The position numbers were made by a program, and so were the translations under genes. From assembly GCF_010111755.1 (NCBI RefSeq), contig NC_088958.1, positions 124,001 through 188,000 of the forward strand: 64,000 nucleotides of DNA, given 5' to 3'. Numbering within the stretch: position 1 is the first letter of the stretch; the number at the start of each line of letters is the position of its first letter. Below, in pieces: positions 37,928 through 47,265 of the stretch. A model generated the notes under the pieces. That model was not told the DNA's origin and searched no databases. It worked only from the letters and a program-made list of their open reading frames with translations. The DNA is from Nakaseomyces glabratus (Eukaryota > Ascomycota > Saccharomycetes > Saccharomycetales > Saccharomycetaceae).

Positions 37928-39493
37928 ATGTCTAAGCGTTTCGTTATTGAGAATTGTATTGGTAGAGGAAACTTTGGTGATGTTTACAAAGCTAAAGATA
38001 CTTGGTTGAACGAGGTTGTAGCAGTGAAAGTAGTCAATTTAGAAAATTCAGAGGAAGAGGTAGAATTGCTTGCGCAGGAGATTTTTTTTTTGGCAGAGTT
38101 GAAGTCTCCATATGTGACTAATTACATAGCCACTGTTGTAGAAGATGTTTCTATGTGGATTGCTATGGAATACTGTGGAGGTGGGTCTGTTGGTGATTTA
38201 TTAAAGTACCATTACACATCCGGTTTACCAGAACACAAGACTCGATTCATTACAAGGGAAATTTTGAAGGGTCTATCTTACTTACATTCGCAGAGAAAAA
38301 TTCATAGAGATATAAAGGCAGCAAATATCTTGCTCACTGATGAAGGTAAAGTAAAATTGAGTGATTTTGGTGTTAGTGGTAAGCTTCTATCTAGTTTTAG
38401 AAGGGATACATTTGTTGGGACACCATATTGGATGGCTCCAGAAATTGTAGCCCATGATTCAGAAGGTTACGACGAGCGGGCTGATATATGGTCGCTAGGT
38501 ATTACTGTGATTGAAATGTTGAGAGGTTCCCCACCACTATCCAAATACGACCCCATGAAAGTTATTGCAAATTTACCAAAGCGGAAACCACCAAAGCTAC
38601 ATGGCGATTTTTCGGATGATGCAAAACATTTTGTGGCCTTATGTTTAATCAAGGAGTCGGCAATAAGACCTACGGCGGCTGATCTTTTGACAACTAGATT
38701 TACAACTAACACCAGAGTTGAAAACCTGAAGGATGATGTCGATCTCATTAAACATGTAAAGCTCAAAATCAATAGGCACTCAAAAAGTCCGAAGTTTCCT
38801 TTGGAAGTGAAAATTTATGAAGATGGTACTGATTGTGCTAGTGCAAATTATTGGGACTTTGATACTTCGGGATTAAGTGTGGTACCTGCAACTGCATCAG
38901 TCGATAATAGTTTTGCGTCTAATGAGGCCTCAAGGATAGATGAAACCACTGAATATCACACTGGGAAAGGTGAACTGGTCTCAGCAATGACTGGAAGTCC
39001 AATATCTAACAATATGATTAGTCCATACCAGGACTCCTATAAAAGTACAGTGACCCCAATCACGCCAATGCCGTTGGGTGAATCTTTTAGGAAATATTCA
39101 GCACCAGTAAAACAACAGCCTGCATATGATATAGGTTCAGGAATGGAAATTGATCAACAAACCTGTTTAGATGGTGAGCCTCATAGCTCAACAGATAAAG
39201 TGGCCCATGAGGATTATAAAAAGTCAGTTGACCATAAGGTAAATGTTAAAAATACTACAATTTCTATTGTTGGCTTTGACTATTACAGAAATGTAATCCA
39301 TCATTCATTCAAAAGAATGGAGGACAGAGCACATGATAAAAGAACTAAGGAAGTTGTCTTGGAGATTTTGAAGCATTTTGCTGCTGTAGAAACTACAATT
39401 CCGGGCTTTAGTGAAGTCTTCATTGAGGAAATTTCATTAAGATTGGAAGCATTACGGGACTATTACGAGAAACACAAAAGTCAATTGGCATAA
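37928..39493 (+). CDS. SPS1: Sps1, sporulation-specific Ste20/GCKIII-family protein kinase
   Basis: Serine/threonine kinase that in yeast controls prospore membrane closure and spore wall formation. The product is 521 residues (490 in S. cerevisiae). The kinase domain occupies about 1-260: IGRGNFGDVYKA at 11-22, catalytic Lys34 (VAVKVV), HRDIKAANIL, DFGVSGKL and the activation-segment motif GTPYWMAPEI. A linker with Ser/Thr-Pro sites follows, and a C-terminal helical domain (about 445-521) is like that of GCKIII kinases. All catalytic residues are intact. It lies in tandem with SPS2, as at YDR523C-YDR522C. Intact meiotic kinases matter here if the species has no observed sexual cycle. Confidence 0.96.
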   Translation: MSKRFVIENCIGRGNFGDVYKAKDTWLNEVVAVKVVNLENSEEEVELLAQEIFFLAELKSPYVTNYIATVVEDVSMWIAMEYCGGGSVGDLLKYHYTSGLPEHKTRFITREILKGLSYLHSQRKIHRDIKAANILLTDEGKVKLSDFGVSGKLLSSFRRDTFVGTPYWMAPEIVAHDSEGYDERADIWSLGITVIEMLRGSPPLSKYDPMKVIANLPKRKPPKLHGDFSDDAKHFVALCLIKESAIRPTAADLLTTRFTTNTRVENLKDDVDLIKHVKLKINRHSKSPKFPLEVKIYEDGTDCASANYWDFDTSGLSVVPATASVDNSFASNEASRIDETTEYHTGKGELVSAMTGSPISNNMISPYQDSYKSTVTPITPMPLGESFRKYSAPVKQQPAYDIGSGMEIDQQTCLDGEPHSSTDKVAHEDYKKSVDHKVNVKNTTISIVGFDYYRNVIHHSFKRMEDRAHDKRTKEVVLEILKHFAAVETTIPGFSEVFIEEISLRLEALRDYYEKHKSQLA

Positions 39494-39704
39494 ATCATTT
39501 ATTGAGGAAGTGATTATTCATTTCACGTACTGTCATTTAGAATAATGTGTTAATCGAATAATTAATTATTTTATGAATCCTAAGCAACGGTTAATTGACT
39601 ATCACTATTATATATATAATAACATAAATGAAAACTGCAAAAAAATTAATGATATCAACATTCTGGCTGCTTTGTGTTGTCATTGTGTTGTAATAATATT
39701 TAAT

Positions 39705-39739
39705 GCCACAAATGTTTTCCACTTTTGATTTTTTGTGCC
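39705..39739. promoter_or_regulatory. Two perfect middle sporulation elements (Ndt80 sites) upstream of SPS2
   Basis: GCCACAAAT at 39705-39713 (plus) and GGCACAAAA at 39731-39739 (minus) both fit gNCRCAAAW exactly. They lie 108-142 bp upstream of the SPS2 ATG. Ndt80 activates middle meiotic genes through such sites. The enclosing 353-bp spacer between SPS1 and SPS2 is otherwise AT-rich and featureless. Confidence 0.7.
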
Positions 39740-39846
39740 AGTATAGTATTTTTCATGTATTGCATAATTCATCAGTAACTAATTAAGTTATTGTTCAGTC
39801 TCAAATAAAAGATAAAATTAACATCCTATTAAATCTAAAATACCAG

Positions 39847-41223
39847 ATGCACTGCAAGTCACCAAACATGAAATTAGCGCTACATTGGTATTTTGTTTTA
39901 AGCTTTATTTTAAGCGCTATTGTAGCCTATGAAAATTTTGTAATAATGGAGGAAAAGAAACTATTGCCATTCGTAAAATTGGTAAGAGATAATTATACTG
40001 TGGAATTGATCCCAGATGATATTACTTTAACTGATGAGCAAACTGCGGATCAGTGCAAAGAATCTAGTATTACTGTTAATTCACCTGAAGAGCTATTCTA
40101 CTTACAAAGGAGGTGTGATATTCTAGAAGGTAATTTGATCATTGGAACTGATTATCAAGAGAGAATAATTGATTTAGGTTTTATTAAAGAGATAAAGGGT
40201 GATTTAGTGCTTGATGGAAATGCAAATATATTTAGGTTGGTCGGTGAAAATTTAAATACAATTGGTGGAACGTTTACCCTAAGAGGGACCATGTCGTTAG
40301 TTGCCATTATATTCCCAGTATTGAGACGCATCAATATTATTGATTGGCAAGTAGTACCAGTACTTGATCATTTAGAATTGGGTTCAAATTTAGAAGGTCT
40401 GCAACAATTAATAATATCAGACTCGTCGATATCAGACTTGAATGTATTTAAAGGAGTGCAAGAGCTAGATATATTTAATATTAATAACAATAGGTTCCTG
40501 GAGATTATTAATAGTGATTTGAAAAGAGTTAGTAAACAGTTAAGAATACATGCAAATGCTGATGAGCTAGTTATCAATATGTCCCAGTTGGAGTCTGTTG
40601 ATAATATCACAATAAGAGATGCAGCTGGCATCAATCTACCTGAACTAACATATGTTAATAGCTCTATGGAAATAATAGAGAACTTTTGCAGTGATCTCAT
40701 TCTACCAAAGTTGAAGAGAGTTGATGGTACTTTGGGTATTATTGGTAATCCCAGTCTACAAAATGTCAGTTACCAAAACCTTAGAGTTATACAAGGTGGT
40801 TTAATGATTGCAAATAATTCAGAACTCACTAATTTGGACTTCTTCCCTAATTTAAAGCAGATAGGTGGTGCAATCCATTTTGATGGTAACTTTATAACTG
40901 CAAATATGCCAAAATTAAAATTAGTGAAAGGAAGTGCTTTTATTAGGAGTACTGCTGATTATTTCGATTGTAAGAGATGGTTCACCCCAGTTAACGGAAG
41001 GGCAATTGTTAGAGGCGGGAAACTAAAATGTATTGCCAATGAACGTGAGAGTACAATTAGAATTGGTGATGACGGCTCATTAATCGACAATGATGACTCA
41101 CCACAGTACGATGATTCTCCAGAAAATAAAGATAGACAAGAGAACAGCGCGATGCTCAGGAGTAAAATACGTGGCCTTTTGCCTCTAACAACTCTACTAA
41201 GCATGTATTTGATACTGTTTTAA
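39847..41223 (+). CDS. SPS2: Sps2/Ecm33-family GPI-anchored cell wall protein
   Basis: Member of the Sps2-Sps22-Ecm33-Pst1 family; Sps2 acts in beta-glucan layer formation of the spore wall. The product is 458 residues (502 in S. cerevisiae). The signal peptide begins at M1 or M8 (MKLALHWYFVLSFILSAIVA); the M8 start would give the cleaner signal. The middle holds receptor-L-domain-like leucine-rich repeats (GDLVLDGNANIF, GLMIANNSELTNLDFFPNL, GGAIHFDGNF) and several N-glycosylation sequons. The C-terminal hydrophobic end (LLPLTTLLSMYLILF) fits a GPI-attachment signal. Position next to SPS1 separates it from the vegetative ECM33. Confidence 0.94.
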   Translation: MHCKSPNMKLALHWYFVLSFILSAIVAYENFVIMEEKKLLPFVKLVRDNYTVELIPDDITLTDEQTADQCKESSITVNSPEELFYLQRRCDILEGNLIIGTDYQERIIDLGFIKEIKGDLVLDGNANIFRLVGENLNTIGGTFTLRGTMSLVAIIFPVLRRINIIDWQVVPVLDHLELGSNLEGLQQLIISDSSISDLNVFKGVQELDIFNINNNRFLEIINSDLKRVSKQLRIHANADELVINMSQLESVDNITIRDAAGINLPELTYVNSSMEIIENFCSDLILPKLKRVDGTLGIIGNPSLQNVSYQNLRVIQGGLMIANNSELTNLDFFPNLKQIGGAIHFDGNFITANMPKLKLVKGSAFIRSTADYFDCKRWFTPVNGRAIVRGGKLKCIANERESTIRIGDDGSLIDNDDSPQYDDSPENKDRQENSAMLRSKIRGLLPLTTLLSMYLILF

Positions 41224-41713
41224 AAATATATAGCATTTTGTAAGCATGTTATCGCTCTAATCCGAAAGAAAATAGGCTATAATAAAAGTTTTAGAAAGTA
41301 TTTGATTTTTTGGAAACTCTAAAACAATCAGTGTGCATTCTCTCAACTAATGATAAAGTATGTAAACATGGGATAGTGTATTCAATGTGGACTGTAATTT
41401 TGTATCAATTTACAACGCTATGTTGTTCATCATAGATTAAAGCTTGAAAATAGTGAAAGTCAAAGACACTTTGAAAAAAAATAAAAATAGCGATGAGCTA
41501 AGCTGAGCACAAGAATCATCACTAATTTATGAAATTATTGTAGTGGGATGAATGATTTTAAGGTTTATTTTGTAAACTTCTTAGTAACTGCTGTGTCAAA
41601 CAGTTGAAACTGCTGTATATTTGACTTTTATTTCTGGCTGGGTTTACTGGAGCTTGTCTCTTTTTACTGCAAAGCAAGTATAAATACTAGGTCGCGAGCG
41701 TTGTTAGTTAGTA
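41224..41713. other. Intergenic upstream of URC2 with PAC/RRPE-like pair
   Basis: 490 bp. TTGAAAAAAAATAAAAAT (41471-41488) precedes GCGATGAGCT (41490-41499), an A-rich RRPE-like tract beside a PAC, about 215 bp upstream of URC2. A TATA-like TATAAATAC follows near 41679. No gene recognised. Confidence 0.5.
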
Positions 41714-43813
41714 ATGGAAGTTGAGAATGCTAATAATGGTATGAATGCTGGCGTCACAGAGAGTGTTACACACACACAAGAGGATAGTAAAGCTCCCAAG
41801 GAAAATGGTAGTAAAAATGATAATGAGGACAAGAAACCAAGAAGGAAGAAGAGAAAGACTTCGAGCTGTGATGTCTGTAGGAGGTTTAAGACTAGGTGTG
41901 ATTTTGATGTCATGTATGGCAAATGTTATAGATGCAAAGTGTTAAACTTAGAATGTTCTTTAACTATGGAAAGACAAACTGAGATCAACAAGACGCAGAA
42001 ACTCGGAGTTAATGCCTTACTAAATAATGATGACAGCAAGGACTTGAAGCCCATGAATATTGATGAGATTACAATGAAGGTGAGAGATATGGATTATAAC
42101 TATGGGGTATTAAATCACAAACTTGATTTGATACTTAATATGTTACAAAAGTCGCATAATGAAGGAAGACTGCCGTCAGGCAACGACAAGCAAGGCAAAC
42201 TGGTACCTTTTACCTCAGTGTATGATGACATCAGACCATCAAATGATGGATATAGGATACACGAGCCACCTTTAAAGCTTATAAATGATCTGGATGCAAG
42301 GTTATTTCCATTGGATGCACTTACACAGAAAGCAAAGATGGAAAGGGAACAACGACCTTCTGCTGTTGCAAGAGTCAAATTCTTGGATTTTTATAAGAAG
42401 CATCAAGAGCTCTGTCACCAATTATCAAAAGAATTTTTAATGAGATCGCATTTCTGGATTATCCCTGGAGGAATTAAAGAGATCGATGAGACATATGCTA
42501 ATAAGCACCTTTTCATCACAAGTGTGTTTACTATTATCGCAATGAGTTTTGCGGATAATGATAAATATGCACAACAGCAAGAAGAATTATATCCGCTTGT
42601 GGAAAGATTACTAACGAATACACTTACAATGTTTGAAAAACTTACAGACTATGATATAGAAGCTATCCTGTATTGTAGTATGTTTAATATTTCTCGGAAG
42701 GCAAAAAGATACAGGCAACTAAAATATAACTCCTTAGTTCTGAGTAATTTTGCATTGTATAGTTTGCTTAATATCGTGGACTTTCATAGAATTAAGGAAA
42801 GGGTAAATGCTGCAGAATTTGACATGAAGGATTTATATCATCTAAGGATTCTAAACTCCCTTACCGCATGCCATCTGGAGTACTCAATTAGCTCTGGTCA
42901 AATATGGGAACAAAATAGTGCTATAAAGGAATTTAATAATCTCGTTGTCAAGTTTCCGCAAGCAAATTTTGCGGATGATATAAAAGTTAGTGAGATTAAT
43001 TTGAATGTAGTCGTAAATGCTATTTTCATGAACTTCAAAACTTATTTTCATCGTTATCTATACAAATACTCAGATAACTCGACTGTGCAAGAAAAACAGC
43101 TTTTATTATTCGATGAGCTTGAATTGTGGCTGAAGGACTGGGAAGAGCTTTTAGCCAAAGATGGTGCAGGTGTTCTACTATTTACCTATGATTTCTACCA
43201 TATTATGATATGTCGAAGCTTTATAACTGACAATAAAGATGAGGTGAGTAAATATCCAGACTTCCTGGATAATGTTCTATATACTATGAAAGAGCATGCA
43301 TTCTCCCTATTACGAGGCTTTCTACGATTACCACCGTCACTAATTAAAGGTGCTCCAATCTTCACAACATATGAATTAGTTTATGCGTGCCTTTCGCTCT
43401 GTGATTACATTCATTTATTTGATCAGCCTGAAAGGCAGCAGGTATTAAGTACCTGTACTAGGGTGTACTGGCATTTGAGTACTATTGGTGAGAAAATGAA
43501 CGAAGCAACAGACAACGTTGGAACAATTATTAAATCTATCATTGATACTAGTAAGCAATCTGTAAGTAAAACTCAGGATATGGCTACACATAATAATCAC
43601 AGTAGCATGAGGGACTCTATGGCTTCCTCGGGTAGCAAATTACAGACTTCGCCAAGGCAGCATAATAATACACTGTCGGATACTAAGTCTTCAGGAATGC
43701 AACTTCCAGATGTTGATCAATACAATTCTTTCGAGGAGTTCTTTCAAGGTTTCTTTAATAATTTAAAGCCTAGCACTCAACAAATATTTGAGTCTAGTAA
43801 GCAAACAAAATAG
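41714..43813 (+). CDS. URC2: Zn2Cys6 transcription factor, Urc2 type
   Basis: Putative regulator of the URC family, named for uracil catabolism in Lachancea kluyveri; in S. cerevisiae YDR520C its targets are poorly defined. The product is 699 residues (about 772 in S. cerevisiae). The zinc cluster has cysteines at 52, 55, 62, 71, 74 and 81 behind a basic patch (RRKKRKTSSCDVCRRFKTRC), a linker and predicted coiled coil follow near 115-145, and a fungal-regulator middle region spans about 230-560. The C-terminal ~90 residues are Ser/Asn/Gln-rich. Position between SPS2 and FPR2 fits YDR520C. No other uracil-catabolism gene is in the window. Confidence 0.88.
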   Translation: MEVENANNGMNAGVTESVTHTQEDSKAPKENGSKNDNEDKKPRRKKRKTSSCDVCRRFKTRCDFDVMYGKCYRCKVLNLECSLTMERQTEINKTQKLGVNALLNNDDSKDLKPMNIDEITMKVRDMDYNYGVLNHKLDLILNMLQKSHNEGRLPSGNDKQGKLVPFTSVYDDIRPSNDGYRIHEPPLKLINDLDARLFPLDALTQKAKMEREQRPSAVARVKFLDFYKKHQELCHQLSKEFLMRSHFWIIPGGIKEIDETYANKHLFITSVFTIIAMSFADNDKYAQQQEELYPLVERLLTNTLTMFEKLTDYDIEAILYCSMFNISRKAKRYRQLKYNSLVLSNFALYSLLNIVDFHRIKERVNAAEFDMKDLYHLRILNSLTACHLEYSISSGQIWEQNSAIKEFNNLVVKFPQANFADDIKVSEINLNVVVNAIFMNFKTYFHRYLYKYSDNSTVQEKQLLLFDELELWLKDWEELLAKDGAGVLLFTYDFYHIMICRSFITDNKDEVSKYPDFLDNVLYTMKEHAFSLLRGFLRLPPSLIKGAPIFTTYELVYACLSLCDYIHLFDQPERQQVLSTCTRVYWHLSTIGEKMNEATDNVGTIIKSIIDTSKQSVSKTQDMATHNNHSSMRDSMASSGSKLQTSPRQHNNTLSDTKSSGMQLPDVDQYNSFEEFFQGFFNNLKPSTQQIFESSKQTK

Positions 43814-44075
43814 ACATTCCCTTTCTGCATTTAATGACAATAAAATGTGAGCATGTGTTGTTTCTATACAATGAAGCATATTTTCAGTAAGACATATCGA
43901 TCCAGGTGTAATTTGTTAGTGCATATATGAATATAACAATTTAAATAGTATGATTTTGTGACGATTGATTTTGATTATAATACTGTCTACAAAGTATATA
44001 CTCTATTTAACATCTATATTCAGGATGACGTCAATTATTTACTCTTATTCTTTTTAGAGGAATTAAAAGGGTTGA

Positions 44076-44486
44076 TTAGTTGCGGGCAATGTCAACTAGT
44101 TCAACATCAAAATCCAGCACAGCATTAGGTGGAATTACACCACCAGCACCGCGAGAACCATAGGCCAATTCTGGAGGGATGTGAAGGGTACGCTTCTCAC
44201 CTAGACACATGCCTGTGATACCTTGTTCCCAGCCGGCAATGACTTGACCAGCACCTAGTTTGAATTGGATTGGCTCATTTCTGCGCAAACTGGAGTCAAA
44301 GACCTTACCATTTTCTGCCAAAGAACCAGTGTAATGAACAGAGACCATGTCACCTGGAAGGGCCTTTAACTTACATTTGCTAATTGGGATCTTCTTGGTA
44401 ATTTCAAACTTCAAGCCATCTGACTTTGACTTAGAAGCAATAACACACACCATAAAGGTGAAAAGAATCCAAATTTGTGACAACAT
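44076..44486 (-). CDS. FPR2: Secretory-pathway FKBP13-type peptidyl-prolyl isomerase
   Basis: ER-located FK506-binding isomerase. The product is 136 residues (135 in S. cerevisiae). A signal peptide (MLSQIWILFTFMVCVIA) leads into one FKBP domain: DMVSVHYTGSL, GKVFDSSLRRNEPIQFKLGAGQVIAGWEQGI and YGSRGAGGVIPPNAVLDFDVELV keep the active-site aromatics and Asp. It ends DIARN, with no HDEL-like signal. It is followed on the same strand by EUG1, as YDR519W-YDR518W are neighbours. Codon use is moderately biased. Confidence 0.97.
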   Translation of the reverse strand: MLSQIWILFTFMVCVIASKSKSDGLKFEITKKIPISKCKLKALPGDMVSVHYTGSLAENGKVFDSSLRRNEPIQFKLGAGQVIAGWEQGITGMCLGEKRTLHIPPELAYGSRGAGGVIPPNAVLDFDVELVDIARN

Positions 44487-44928
44487 TGTATTGTTTACTT
44501 CGTTGTTGTTTATCTTATGTGTACAAGACAGAGAAAGAAGAATGATTCCTTAAATAAGAGTTATAACTATATGGATGTGTTGAATAAGAGTAGCAAAGTT
44601 GATTTTGGATTCACGCAATCGTTTGCATAATGATTTGCCAAGTACATGTAACTATTCACTAAGAAGTAAATGCTCAAAATGATAATCTAATCGTTATTAC
44701 AGTTATGTACTCTTTATCTATAGCACTTCATGATGTGCATTGGTATACATTATACTAATATATTGCTTATTGTTTTTTTACAAATGATGAACGGTTTCTA
44801 CATCAACACGGAGTCATTAACAGCTAAAGTGATTCAAAGATTTGACAGACACCGTTAATGTCCTCTTAGTTAAATTGAGAATGTGTTCACGAGACAATTA
44901 AATAGATGACTTAAGGTTGTAGAGTTGA
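44487..44928. other. Intergenic: FPR2 promoter and EUG1 3' region
   Basis: AT-rich 442-bp spacer between two minus-strand genes. No motif or RNA recognised with confidence. Confidence 0.45.
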
Positions 44929-46530
44929 TTACAATTCATCTTTGATTTCGTTGTTGAAAGCCTTTTGGTCTGCATTAGCAGCTTGAGCTTGAGCATTAAC
45001 AGCTTCGGCAGCTTCGGCAGCCTGAGCATCTTCGATGGCCTTGGCTTCGTCTTGCTTTTGCTTTTCTAAAAGGGCTTGGCCATCCAAGTTGGAAGTTGAG
45101 TGGCTCTTAATAAAGTCAAGAACATTCTCTAGGCTCCTCTTACCTTCAAAAATAATTGGTTGGGAGCCAGGCTTGGAACCAGCACGGTAAAGAACCAATG
45201 TTGGGTAACCAGCAACTGGGAAGTCGATAATATCATTAGCAGTAGAGTCAACCTCTGCAAAAACGATCTTCTCCTTAGTTTCTGGATTAGAGCCAAACAG
45301 TTCGGCAATCTCTTCCAATACTGGTCTGAATGCCTTGCTGTGTTGACACCATGGGGCATAGTACTTCACAAATACATCCTTGTCATTGTTGTAAACAAAG
45401 TCGTTGTGGGTCTTGGCGACCAATTTGTAAAGCACAGAATCCTGGGTCTTTGGGATTGGTTCGGATTTTATTATTGGTTGAGCCTTACCTTCGACAAAGT
45501 CTTCAACAAGCTTCTTGATATCTTCACTTTCTAACTTCTTCATAACCTTGTCAGATTCATCGGTAAATTGGTCCAAAGTGTATTTTAGATTGTTGTTGAC
45601 GTTGTGGATTACAAACAATGGGAATCTTTGCTTTAGGTTTAGAAGTTTCAAGTGTTCTTGGAATTTGTGTGGGTTCATACCAACGAAGTTCAACTTACCT
45701 CTGTACTTTTCACCCAACTCATTGAAAAGACCTGTAAAATCATTTAGCTCTTGTGGGGTGGAATAATAAAAGTATGCAATTGGAAGCTTGGTGGCCATGT
45801 AGTTCTTGAAATCAGCTGCTTCAATATCAGCGAAGAATGGCAAGTTTTCCATGTGCATCCAAATGGAGATGGACTCCTCGGTTGGTGGCTGTGGACCGTC
45901 GTAGACGGCAGTTCTGTTGGTGCCTGGGAAGTACATCTCCAAGGTACCATTCTCGCTAGCAACAGTGTCTCTGATAAAGGCGAACTTCTCGGACATATCT
46001 AGAGCGACAGACCTCAAAATCTCATCGATTTCTAAGTTACCTCTGTTGTGCACAATTGGCATGTCAGTCTCAGACTTCATCTTCTCGACTTCCTGCGCGC
46101 TGGTAATGTTGGTAACAGGGTTATTCTTCAAGTTCAACAAATAGTTAGCAATTTCATTGCCGGCTTGGGAGCCCTTGTAGTTCTCAGCACCAACCAGCCT
46201 GTGATTCTTATACACTTTCAAAGTTGGGTAGAAATCAATCATCTGCTGGTCACATAGCACACCGTACTGGGTACAGTCAACTTGTAAAATCGGAATCTTA
46301 ACACCCTTCACAATCGTGGCAGCCTCGCTCAGTCTAGGCTGCAACATCTTGGAGTGAGTACACCAAGGAGTGAAGAACTCAACCATAACAATTGGGTTCT
46401 CTTTCACATGTGTAGCAAACTGCGAGATGTTCGCCTTTATAATGTTGGAACTGTCGGGCGCAATCGCATCAGGCAGCTGAATGGCAGACGCAACACCAAT
46501 CGCTAGCGCTAGACTCTTCACACTAACCAT
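44929..46530 (-). CDS. EUG1: Eug1-type protein disulfide isomerase with CxHS active sites
   Basis: ER-lumenal PDI-family chaperone, the genome-duplication partner of PDI1. The product is 533 residues (517 in S. cerevisiae Eug1). Signal peptide MVSVKSLALAIGVASAIQ; four thioredoxin folds a-b-b'-a'. The two redox motifs are WCTHSK (C57-S60) and WCQHSK (C395-S398): each lacks the second cysteine of the usual CGHC, as in S. cerevisiae Eug1 (CxHS). It can therefore probably form mixed disulfides but not oxidise efficiently. The C-terminal tail is Glu/Ala/Gln-rich and ends in KDEL rather than HDEL. Strong codon bias. The synteny beside FPR2 and the CxHS sites both say EUG1, not PDI1. Confidence 0.95.
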   Translation of the reverse strand: MVSVKSLALAIGVASAIQLPDAIAPDSSNIIKANISQFATHVKENPIVMVEFFTPWCTHSKMLQPRLSEAATIVKGVKIPILQVDCTQYGVLCDQQMIDFYPTLKVYKNHRLVGAENYKGSQAGNEIANYLLNLKNNPVTNITSAQEVEKMKSETDMPIVHNRGNLEIDEILRSVALDMSEKFAFIRDTVASENGTLEMYFPGTNRTAVYDGPQPPTEESISIWMHMENLPFFADIEAADFKNYMATKLPIAYFYYSTPQELNDFTGLFNELGEKYRGKLNFVGMNPHKFQEHLKLLNLKQRFPLFVIHNVNNNLKYTLDQFTDESDKVMKKLESEDIKKLVEDFVEGKAQPIIKSEPIPKTQDSVLYKLVAKTHNDFVYNNDKDVFVKYYAPWCQHSKAFRPVLEEIAELFGSNPETKEKIVFAEVDSTANDIIDFPVAGYPTLVLYRAGSKPGSQPIIFEGKRSLENVLDFIKSHSTSNLDGQALLEKQKQDEAKAIEDAQAAEAAEAVNAQAQAANADQKAFNNEIKDEL

Positions 46531-47265
46531 CTTATACTATGTAGTCCTGGCTTCCCTCAATCCACCAAAGCAATACCATGTCGCCAAAGAACGCCAATTG
46601 GCTCTTATAAGCTCTTTGCTGCCAAACTTCGAGAACTGCGACCCTGCAAATCTCAACGTCAGTAATGACCTGCGTTTTGGGTGATATAGCCGGGATGGCC
46701 TACCCGTTGATGGTCTATCCATTGATCTGCTAAATTTGCTGGGAATTAGTAAGATAACTATACTGAATATTTATGTATATAGTTGGTATACTGTGCAAAC
46801 GCGTTTGTGGTGTTTTTACTGGCTTGCTAGGCGCCATTCCAGTGGCTTTTCCGCTAAGTTTCATCGCCTATCTAGTTCTATAAATGCCGCAATTTGCTCG
46901 TTACATGACGATGTGTAATGAGCACTTGTGCTCGCTACACATCGCCATCATCGTACCCGTATTTGCCTTAGAGCTTGCACGGCTATTCGCTCTTGTGATT
47001 GGGTTTGGACCCCATTTTGTAAAATTATTGTGAATTTTATTGTCACTTCTACTTCTACCATCATGATGTACTTCTTATTGCCCTCATAGGTGAATATAGC
47101 CATTTGTTAAGCAAATTTTATAACTCTGTGTGCTGATGTCGACTCCACGTTGTATGTCGATAGAAAAAGAGTTCATGCCAAGTTCTAATCTCCCGGATGC
47201 ACCACTAGGAAGTTCACAGAGTTGGTGCTAAAGTAACACATCATTTTTGGTCATAAGCCCTACAG
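46531..47265. other. Intergenic at synteny junction; EUG1 promoter and downstream of the 109-residue gene
   Basis: 735 bp. A two-unit heat-shock element TTCGAGAA lies at 46628-46635, about 100 bp upstream of EUG1. A long imperfect inverted repeat is at 46909-46944. The rest shows no gene; GRH1, which follows EUG1 in S. cerevisiae, is absent. Confidence 0.5.
46909..46944. repeat. 17-bp imperfect inverted repeat with 2-nt loop
   Basis: CGATGTGTAATGAGCAC (46909-46925) faces GTGCTCGCTACACATCG (46928-46944); 15 of 17 positions pair, and one of the other two is a G-U pair in RNA. It lies about 380 bp upstream of EUG1. It could be a cruciform, an RNA hairpin or a paired protein-binding site. Confidence 0.7.
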
